A stretch of 64,000 bases of DNA, from NCBI RefSeq assembly GCF_001293775.1, contig NZ_LGLN01000037.1, positions 39,500 to 103,499 of the forward strand, given 5' to 3'. Below are positions 54,029 through 61,203 of the stretch, in pieces. The translations under genes and the position numbers were made by a program. A model generated the notes under the pieces. The model did not search any database. It was not told where the DNA came from and saw only the letters and a list, made by a program, of their open reading frames with translations. Within the stretch, counting starts at the first letter, position 1; every line of letters begins with the position of its first letter. The stretch comes from Pseudomonas syringae pv. cilantro (GTDB taxonomy: Bacteria > Pseudomonadota > Gammaproteobacteria > Pseudomonadales > Pseudomonadaceae).

Positions 54029-54976
54029 TTACTTCGGAGCCACTGCCAAAGGTGCTACAACGCTCGGTGTGCGGCTGACGCGTGTAAACCAGACGTTTGA
54101 CAAAAACACCGCGACGCAGACCGCGGTCACCAGAAATGGAACCCAGAACGTGTGCCAGGCGGACAACATGAACTCGGCGGCGAGTGCAATGACAGGCACG
54201 CAAGGCGTCAGAATCGAGACTCGCCCTCCTCCCAGTTGCTGGATTGAATACTGAAGGCTGAACACCGGGATCAATACCGAAACGACGGCCAGTCCGACTA
54301 ACTGGAACAACATCTGTGTATCAAGCGTAAACAGTTGGACAAGCCCTTCCCTGCCGACCCATCCGGTAACGAGCATCAGCAGAAAAAACCGCGTACAGAG
54401 GATGTCCATGGCGCTGTACTGCTTGCCAAGGTTAAGACGTCCCGAACAATACACATAAACACCACCGGTAATCCCTGCCACTGTTGCCAGCGCAATGCCC
54501 TCATACAGACGTTCGACGCTGACCATCGCAGTCGCCCCTAAAAGCACGCGAACGATCACCAGCCCCAAAAGTGAGGCAAGTATCAACAGCGCGCCTATCC
54601 AGCGGAAACGACTGATCGGCGTCTTCAAGGCGATGGCTTCGCAGATCAATACAACCAACGGCATCCACCCTTGATAAATCGCCGACTCGACGGAAGCTTC
54701 TATTCGTTGAAGGGCCATGAACATGAACCACCAGCTGAACAGCGTCAGGACATTGATCAATACCACCGCACGCCATTTTTCTCGCAGAAGACGAAGCGGA
54801 TCATGACCTCGCAGCAAATGAACGATATAGAACGTCGCCCATGCCATCAGAAAAGTGATGAATGTCAGTGTCGCACCGCTGATGCGAGAGAACGCGAACA
54901 TTACCCACACTGCTGAAAGGGCAGTCGACAGGCAGTACATCGCCATGCTGAAAGCCCCAAGATACCCTGCGTTCAT
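54029..54976 (-). CDS. EamA/DMT-family exporter of the biosynthetic operon
   Basis: A 315-residue protein with about ten transmembrane helices in two similar halves (AMYCLSTALSAVWVMFAF..., QLVGLAVVSVLIPVFSLQYSIQQLG). DMT-family members export amino acids or small metabolites. The open frame starts at 55024, but GGGAGG lies four bases before the ATG at 54976 (MNAGYLGAFSMAM). It is the last gene of the operon, 51 bases after the ATP-grasp stop, and the likely exporter of the product. Confidence 0.86.
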   Translation of the reverse strand: MNAGYLGAFSMAMYCLSTALSAVWVMFAFSRISGATLTFITFLMAWATFYIVHLLRGHDPLRLLREKWRAVVLINVLTLFSWWFMFMALQRIEASVESAIYQGWMPLVVLICEAIALKTPISRFRWIGALLILASLLGLVIVRVLLGATAMVSVERLYEGIALATVAGITGGVYVYCSGRLNLGKQYSAMDILCTRFFLLMLVTGWVGREGLVQLFTLDTQMLFQLVGLAVVSVLIPVFSLQYSIQQLGGGRVSILTPCVPVIALAAEFMLSAWHTFWVPFLVTAVCVAVFLSNVWFTRVSRTPSVVAPLAVAPK

Positions 54977-55027
54977 GATCCCTCCCGGTGCGCGATTCTG
55001 GTAGTCAACACGTTGCTCATCCAACCC

Positions 55028-56296
55028 TTAAAGTGCTTCGACCTGGGTGGGCTGATAACCCTGAAGCGCATCGAAATCCGCACGTAGAGACTTGGGATCA
55101 AGGTTATAGAACGTCAGAATTCCCGCGTTATCCGCCAGTGATTTCGAATCAACCACCATGCCGGGAGACACTTTCCACTCAATGACGAATTCACTGGAAA
55201 TCGGCGGATTGTTCAAATGGCTTATCTTGCCCTTGCGCAAAGGCAACAATGCGGACACGACATTGTTTTTCGAATGCGGCTGGATGGTGTTCAGTTTCTC
55301 AGAGCCTGCCGTCAGGTACAGGTTGGCGTCGATCAGATTGATGTCACTGTTTTTCTCGTGGTAAGGCACACCGATACCACCCGGAACTCGCGCGGCTATT
55401 TCAAGAAAAACAGGCTCGCCGCTCTCATGATCGACAAAGACTTCGTGATGCGTCGAGCCGTTACGAAAATTCAACGACGCAATCACATCCCGGTTGAATG
55501 CCTCCAGACGGGACTTCAGCGCCGGGTCGAGTACAGGAATGACGCTCAGCGGTTTACCCTGAACAAAGTCAAAGTTGGTGCAGCCCAGTTCAAGCACGCC
55601 GCAGTACCTGACTTCGCCGTCTACAACGAACGAATCGCACTGGAACATCTGCCCATTGATGAACTCGTCGACCTCGTATTCAAAGTGAAACAGCGAAGCC
55701 GTTATCTGCTCGCGAGTCGCCAGAAAACCGGACTTGTCGTGAACGATGGAGACTTCAAAGCTGCCGGCAGAGTTCACAGGTTTGATCACCAGTGGCAACC
55801 CGAAAGCAGCACACAGCTCGGTGTAATAGCCATCGGGATCTTGCGTCAGACGTGTCTGGTCCAGCTTTGCAAACGCCGGGATACGAATGCCTTTGCTGCT
55901 GACCGCACCTTTCATACGTACTTTGTCACGGAAGTTTGATACGACACCCAGCGTGTCGCCTTCAATACCGAACTCTTCTCTGAGCAGCGCAGCCAACTCG
56001 ACATGGCATTCTTCCTGGCAGAAAATCCTGATCGCCGACGAATCTCCCCCCAGTCTGCGCAACTCGTCACTTATAACAAGACGGCACTGTTCATGGTCCA
56101 GCAGCGTACGAATGTTGCGATGCGGATCGCCGTCGGCACGAATAACCACCGACATATGCGACTCGATCTTGTCGAGCAGGACATCCGCACGATCGGCGAT
56201 CAGTACCGTTCTGCACGTGTCATGCAGCGTTTTCAAGGCCGCGACACTGGCGAAGTTCAGGTAGTGGGGGGTCAGGAAAACAATTGTTTTAACCAT
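55028..56296 (-). CDS. ATP-grasp ligase of the biosynthetic operon
   Basis: A 422-residue ATP-grasp enzyme. The central domain has LVIKPVNSAGSFEVSIVHD (ATP-binding Lys and glycine-containing loop), QMFQCDSFVVDGEV, and FLEIAARVPGGIG, whose E...R..GG is the Mg-ATP signature of ATP-grasp amino-acid ligases (BacD/TblF-like). Such enzymes form amide bonds between amino acids or between an amine and a carboxylate through an acyl phosphate. The substrate cannot be read from sequence. Its first codons overlap the end of the oxygenase gene upstream by 8 bases, so the two are translationally coupled. Confidence 0.88.
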   Translation of the reverse strand: MVKTIVFLTPHYLNFASVAALKTLHDTCRTVLIADRADVLLDKIESHMSVVIRADGDPHRNIRTLLDHEQCRLVISDELRRLGGDSSAIRIFCQEECHVELAALLREEFGIEGDTLGVVSNFRDKVRMKGAVSSKGIRIPAFAKLDQTRLTQDPDGYYTELCAAFGLPLVIKPVNSAGSFEVSIVHDKSGFLATREQITASLFHFEYEVDEFINGQMFQCDSFVVDGEVRYCGVLELGCTNFDFVQGKPLSVIPVLDPALKSRLEAFNRDVIASLNFRNGSTHHEVFVDHESGEPVFLEIAARVPGGIGVPYHEKNSDINLIDANLYLTAGSEKLNTIQPHSKNNVVSALLPLRKGKISHLNNPPISSEFVIEWKVSPGMVVDSKSLADNAGILTFYNLDPKSLRADFDALQGYQPTQVEAL

Positions 56297-57164
56297 GATG
56301 GCTGTCCTCGATAAAGTCGACGTTCATGCGGTAGAGGAGACGAGCGTCATCGCCGCCCACACTTTTGGGAATGACCGGGCCTCGGTGCATCGTCGAAAGG
56401 TTGTCCCAGATGACGATATCGCCGGGCTGATATTTGTGCTCGTAACGAGGGGCGTGAAGCACCAGAAAGTCCAGTAATGTATCCAGAACCCGGTGGGCAA
56501 GAGCATCCGGCAAGCCCTTGATACGCATTGAAGTCCCGGCAGTGGCGTACAGGGAATGCGCGCCGGAGAGAGGATGTACAGTGACCAGTGGATGCAGAAC
56601 TGCGCCGTTTACGTGCTGAATCTCACTGTCATTCAAGGACTGCGATTTGGCATCGGTGTTACGTAGCACGTCGCGGTTGCCGAAGACGTGATAAACATCC
56701 AGCGCATCGAGATCCAGCGCCTGAATGAATTCCGGGCATTCACGACTGTTCATCCATTGCTGCACCGCTTGCAACCCGGCAACACAATCCATGAACTCGG
56801 TCTGGCCGCCCAACACAGGAACATGCACCGATAACATGGAGGTGAACACCGTGTTTGCGCTCTTGTACGACATGTCCGTATGCCAATAAGCCCCGCCGTC
56901 ATGCACACCCAGTGGCTGGTCGTCCTTGTAGACGTTGGTGATGGTCAGCACTTCGCGATAATCACTCAGGCAGAAATTCTCCAGAACATGCAGCACTGGC
57001 GTTCCCAGGCGACGGATCAACCGCACATAGGGCTCAACGGCAACATTCTTATTCGCAATGACAACGACCTTGCTTTGAGCGACCTCGTGACGCAACTCTG
57101 TATCCGACATGTGTAGCGCGTCACCGAGCTGCAAGCGCAGTGGTGCGAACTCTCTCACGCCCAT
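56289..57164 (-). CDS. Fe(II)/2-oxoglutarate oxygenase (TauD-like) of the biosynthetic operon
   Basis: A 291-residue TauD/clavaminate-synthase-type oxygenase. The facial triad is present: His95-x-Asp97 in YWHTDMSY and distal His260 in TMHRG. Arg279 in LLYRMNV should bind 2-oxoglutarate. GGQTEFMDCVAGL is the substrate-lid side of the family. It should hydroxylate, desaturate or cyclise a small acid, possibly an amino acid. It overlaps both neighbours by a few bases. Confidence 0.9.
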   Translation of the reverse strand: MGVREFAPLRLQLGDALHMSDTELRHEVAQSKVVVIANKNVAVEPYVRLIRRLGTPVLHVLENFCLSDYREVLTITNVYKDDQPLGVHDGGAYWHTDMSYKSANTVFTSMLSVHVPVLGGQTEFMDCVAGLQAVQQWMNSRECPEFIQALDLDALDVYHVFGNRDVLRNTDAKSQSLNDSEIQHVNGAVLHPLVTVHPLSGAHSLYATAGTSMRIKGLPDALAHRVLDTLLDFLVLHAPRYEHKYQPGDIVIWDNLSTMHRGPVIPKSVGGDDARLLYRMNVDFIEDSHHG

Positions 57165-58319
57165 GACACACGCTCCTGCGCCCGAGGCTGCCCGATACTC
57201 GCGTTAGCGGAGGGAATCATTGTATTGACCGATGCATACCCTGACGCAGCACCTGCCACGTAAAGTCCATCGACAGGACTTTGGCCGTTCTGATGTGCGG
57301 CGAAGCCGGTGCCTTGATCCAAAAGATGCGGCCAGTCCGTCGCCGGCAACTGCGCGGTAATACCTGTTGCGGAAACCAGGCTGCAATCGTCTCTCAGGTA
57401 ATCAATGCGCAACTCGTATCCCGGCGCGTCACTCAGGCGACTCAACAGCCCCTCATTGGCCGACGCTTCACAGGAGCCTTTCAACAGCGGATGGCTGTTC
57501 AGCTCTTCAGTCAGTATCAGCCTCAACGAGCTGTCCACTGCCTGGAGTTCGCTGTAGGCGTGCAACCAGAGACGCGCCCGGCTGGCGGCCGAATGATTAT
57601 TGAGCGGGCCTTCACACGTGTTCAGGGTGGACTTGGCAATCATTTCCAGCGTGCGCTGACTAAGCGAGCGCAAGGCAAAACGATTGTCGGTCTCCTGCGG
57701 ATAAAGCCCGAGGTAAGACTTGACCAGGATGGTGATATTGCGAGCCAGGGGCGCCAGTAGCAGAGCAATCTGAAACGCACTGTTGCCGCTCCCGAATATG
57801 AAGACGTCTTTGTCCCGGTAATTTTCTATCTGTTCGCAACTGGCTTCGCTGTAAACGTCGAAACAGCTTTTCCATGGCTTCCCTTCCAACGGGATCGGCA
57901 CAGACTTTGGCCTTATGCCGGTGGCCAGAATGACCCGGGAGGCCCTGAGAATGCGTTTGTTTCGGGTGTCGCCCAGCACCATCTCGAATACATCGGCATT
58001 TTTCTTCAACCTCAGGACACGGTCCTGAACAAGGACGAAGGGCAGCGCTTCAAAGTTGCCTTTGATGTAATCCGCATATTCTCTGCCGGTCGGGCTGATC
58101 GACAGATGCTGCATGAAATTCTTGAGCGGAAGCGGAGCGCCCGCTATTTCCAGCTCATTGCAATACGTGCAACGGCAAATCTCCCATCATGCCCATGCAA
58201 CCGCCGAAGAAATCACTGACTACAGCGACCTTCAGATCTTTGCCAAGCAGTCTTATCGACTCACTCAGACCTGCAGGACCACCACCAATTACGATGACAT
58301 CGAACATGCACTGATCCAT
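57155..58319 (-). pseudogene. FAD/NAD(P)-binding oxidoreductase, frameshifted
   Basis: A gene of about 388 codons split by one frameshift. The first part starts at 58319 (MDQCMFDVIVIGGGPAGLSE), carrying the FAD site, and ends at a TGA at 58155-58157 after 54 codons. The second frame continues directly as CNELEIAGAPLPLKNFMQHL and runs to 57155, with the second Rossmann site FGSGNSAFQIA and the C-terminal DGLYVAGAASGYASVNTMIP. The shift lies near 58163, where one base too many (or two too few) separates V52 from the Cys. The fold is thioredoxin-reductase or flavin-monooxygenase type; its role may be to supply electrons or oxidise a nitrogen. The start overlaps the aminotransferase stop (TAATG). 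It may be a real loss or a sequencing error. Confidence 0.85.
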
Positions 58320-59446
58320 TACATTGCCTCCATACGTCTGCAGGCCTCGTCCAGAACGGGTCTCGACGCTGAGAATGAAAATCTGACTTGGCTATGGCTG
58401 CCTTCCATATAAAACGGACTTGCCGCCAGCGGCATGACCCCCACGTGCTCGGCCATGTGCTGGCTGAATCGATGGGCATCCATCTGCGGCGCAATGTGTG
58501 AGTAGTCGGCCATGATGTAATGGCCGCCTGCAGGAAGGCCGATCTGGAAGCCCGCAGCTGTCAGCGTTCGGGCCAGACGGTCACGCTTGTCTCGGTAAAG
58601 TTTTTGCAGTTCATCAACTCGCTGTGGAGTCAACTTGTCCAGTAACAGCGCAACAGCCCCCTGCAGCGGACGAGGTTGGCAGTAGCTGAGATACAGGTGA
58701 CGTGCATAAGCACTTTCAACCAGTTGAGTATCCCCGAGCAGCCAGCCGATACGAACGCCTGTCATGGACAGCATTTTGGATGCGCTCCCCGCACTCAACC
58801 ATTTGAATGTTCTTTCGGGAAGGTCGCCGGAATCTATCGTTTCATAGCTGTAATATTTGTAGGCCTCGTCCAGAATGACCAGAAAATCATAGGTGGCCGA
58901 GAACATCTCCAGTTGCTTCCAGTCTTCATCGCCCATGCACCAACCGGTAGGGTTGTGCGGCGTGTTGAGCAACAGGATTCGGACACCGTCACGAAGTTGT
59001 GCTTCGACCTGCCCCCAATCAGGACCACCACCCGAAGACACAGACGCAAGCGGTACGGTGACGAAATCCATTCCGCAGAGACTGGCGAGCCCCGGATAAT
59101 AAGGATAAAACGGCTCAAAAAAGATGATGCTATTGCCAAACTCTGATCGCGCCGCCATCAGCGCAAGAAGTAATGCTTCCGTGCATCCCGACGTGACCAA
59201 TACACCTGTATCAGTACCGCCTTCCGGTAAAAAGCGCTGTGCAATTCGTTCACGAAGCATACCCTCCCCGCGAGGGTCGGCGTATTGCCAACCCTCTACA
59301 AGCTGGGTGACCAATACACTATTCATTTCATCGTCAAACAGCGGTTCAGGAAGCCCTTGGGACAAGTTTACCGCGTGCATCTGACGGGCGTAGTTGCTGG
59401 CCTCTTTAAACAAGGCAGCACGGCCGACTAACTCCAAGAGTTCCAT
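58319..59446 (-). CDS. PLP-dependent aminotransferase (class I/II) of the biosynthetic operon
   Basis: A 375-residue fold-type I PLP enzyme. VTSGCTEALLLAL binds the phosphate, TPHNPTGW (Asn165) and DEAYKYY (Asp193) bind PLP, and SASKMLSMTGVRIGW carries the Schiff-base Lys224. It resembles aspartate/kynurenine-type aminotransferases and could convert an amino acid to its 2-oxo acid or the reverse. Its stop overlaps the flavoprotein start, so the two are coupled. It lies 32 bases after the first gene of the operon. Confidence 0.9.
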   Translation of the reverse strand: MELLELVGRAALFKEASNYARQMHAVNLSQGLPEPLFDDEMNSVLVTQLVEGWQYADPRGEGMLRERIAQRFLPEGGTDTGVLVTSGCTEALLLALMAARSEFGNSIIFFEPFYPYYPGLASLCGMDFVTVPLASVSSGGGPDWGQVEAQLRDGVRILLLNTPHNPTGWCMGDEDWKQLEMFSATYDFLVILDEAYKYYSYETIDSGDLPERTFKWLSAGSASKMLSMTGVRIGWLLGDTQLVESAYARHLYLSYCQPRPLQGAVALLLDKLTPQRVDELQKLYRDKRDRLARTLTAAGFQIGLPAGGHYIMADYSHIAPQMDAHRFSQHMAEHVGVMPLAASPFYMEGSHSQVRFSFSASRPVLDEACRRMEAM

Positions 59447-59478
59447 AGTGCCTGGCTTCCTTCACATGAATAACGAAC

Positions 59479-60189
59479 TTATGAATGAGTGGCGATGCGA
59501 TCGAGCCCCTTCCAGAACTGTGTCAGCAGCCCGAGTACATCGTGAGCACCCTCAAGAATGTCACCGCCTCTGTCACTGTATTTGGCTGCTTCCATGACCG
59601 CTTCGCTGATCCATTCCACATGATCCGTTTCGACCAGCATGTGCAGGTAGAAATACGTGAAGTCTTCATGCTTCCAGCCCTCGTATAGCCTGAAACCCTC
59701 GTAAAGATTGGCGATCATGGGGAAGCCGAACTCTTCGATAATGTAGTGGGCACCGATGGCATGCTCAGTCGACCCTTCGAGGAAAATCCGCTTCAGGCCA
59801 TCCACGAGCTTGTGAGCCTCGGGAATGTAATCGACGGTTTGCCAATCATCGAGTTCGACGCCTACACCTTTGAGCACACGTTGGAACATCAGAAAATGTG
59901 GCTCGCCTACCCCATCGCCCAACTCGGAAACGACGGTACGCGCCAGTTTCATTCTGATTAATTCATTCTCAGTACGGTGAGAAGTGCCCGCCAGAATCTG
60001 AGGAAAGGTACGAATGTAATAAAAGTACTGTTGAAAGACGCGCTTTAAAACAGGCTGAGCCAAGGGGGCTTTGCGAAAAGTCTTGTAGAAGACATTTTCA
60101 TTGATCCCTGACTCATCAATCATTTGCTTCATCGAAAGAATGATTTCTTCACCGGTAAGACTGTCCGACTCTTTTCTCTGGGCCAGCAT
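59479..60189 (-). CDS. Haem-oxygenase-like diiron oxidase (HDO), first gene of the operon
   Basis: A 236-residue all-helical protein of the 'iron-containing redox enzyme' group (the fold of CADD, UndA, BesC and SznF). Probable metal ligands are Glu89 and/or Glu96 with His98 (SELGDGVGEPHF), Glu152/153 (YIIEEFGF), and His183-x3-Glu187-x2-His190 (HMLVETDH). The last set fits the H-x3-D/E-x2-H signature of this superfamily. Members cut or desaturate amino or fatty acids, or oxidise nitrogen, with O2. GGAGG lies 6 bases before the ATG. It is divergent from the XRE-cupin regulator. Confidence 0.85.
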   Translation of the reverse strand: MLAQRKESDSLTGEEIILSMKQMIDESGINENVFYKTFRKAPLAQPVLKRVFQQYFYYIRTFPQILAGTSHRTENELIRMKLARTVVSELGDGVGEPHFLMFQRVLKGVGVELDDWQTVDYIPEAHKLVDGLKRIFLEGSTEHAIGAHYIIEEFGFPMIANLYEGFRLYEGWKHEDFTYFYLHMLVETDHVEWISEAVMEAAKYSDRGGDILEGAHDVLGLLTQFWKGLDRIATHS

Positions 60190-60487
60190 AGGTACCTCCA
60201 GTAGGATAAGGTTGTCTGAATGGCTGAGACGACGGTCGCCGCCTGTTTCATATAGTAAACAGCGCTATGCTTAGAGCCAATTGATTGTTGCAATGGTCAA
60301 CGAGTTACCGATATACAAAATCTGAAATTGGATCCTCTTTTTCATTTTTATCTTTGCAAATCAAAAGCTTGAAAATAATAGGGCGCGGAGCAGCCCGCAC
60401 AAAAGGTAAGCTTGCTAACCTTTTAAAATAAAGGACGCACGAGGGGAAAACCTTCAAAAGCCTTTGAATTAACTGGAATTTCTTATA
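60190..60487. promoter_or_regulatory. Divergent promoter region of the biosynthetic operon
   Basis: 298 AT-rich bases between the first biosynthetic gene and the regulator. They must hold promoters in both directions and probably the regulator's operator. Runs of A/T at 60340-60440 stand out from the GC-rich neighbourhood. No specific -10/-35 pair or palindrome could be settled by eye. Confidence 0.55.
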
Positions 60488-61045
60488 GTGAACAAGAATT
60501 TTGTAGATATCGCGTGCATCATCAGGACGGAGCGCGCTGCGCGAGGCTGGTCAATCGGGACCCTGAGCGAGAATTCAGGCGTCTCCAAGGCGATGATCAG
60601 CAAGATCGAAAACGCCCAGACAAGCCCGACCTCCAGCATTCTGGGCAAGCTCTCCGGAGCGTTCGGGTTGCCTCTCTCCACACTGCTTCACCGAGCAGAA
60701 GGCCGCTCCGGACTGCTGTCAAAGGCAAGTGAGCAACCCATCTGGGTCGACCCCGAAACCGGCTATAGCCGCCAGAAGGTTTCACCCCCTGAAGGATGGC
60801 CGCTCGAACTGGTCAACGTGAAAATCCCGCCTGGCGTCAGCATCAGCTACCCGGCAACCGCCTACGCATTCCTCCACCAGCAGGTATGGGTCACTCAAGG
60901 GCAGTTGACGTTTACCAAGGGACAGATCACGTACCTGCTTGAAAAGGGCGATTGCCTGCAACTGGGCTCGCCCGAGGAGAAGTGCACGTTCAGTAATGAG
61001 ACTGACGAGACGTGTGAGTATGTGGTGGCGCTGGTTTATCGGTGA
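60488..61045 (+). CDS. XRE-family regulator with cupin domain
   Basis: A 185-residue regulator. A helix-turn-helix at about 9-62 (RTERAARGWSIGTLSENSGVSKAMISKIEN) is followed by a small cupin (about 105-182; SYPATAYAFLHQQVWVTQGQL, LLEKGDCLQLGSPEE). The cupin probably senses a small molecule. Starting at a GTG (60488) directly after an AT-rich region, it is divergent from the operon, the usual place for a local regulator. Confidence 0.9.
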   Translation: MNKNFVDIACIIRTERAARGWSIGTLSENSGVSKAMISKIENAQTSPTSSILGKLSGAFGLPLSTLLHRAEGRSGLLSKASEQPIWVDPETGYSRQKVSPPEGWPLELVNVKIPPGVSISYPATAYAFLHQQVWVTQGQLTFTKGQITYLLEKGDCLQLGSPEEKCTFSNETDETCEYVVALVYR

Positions 61046-61203
61046 GTGAGGAGGCGGATCGGTTATCGCATGAGGTGGCTGAGCCTCCTCGCCGGTGACA
61101 GCCGCATCAATGTCCGAATCCCGGCGAGGATGACTCGTTGTGTGGTCGAGGTTGAAGCAGTCTGTGCGATACAGAGCGCTCACCCTGACACACTGTTACG
61201 TCG

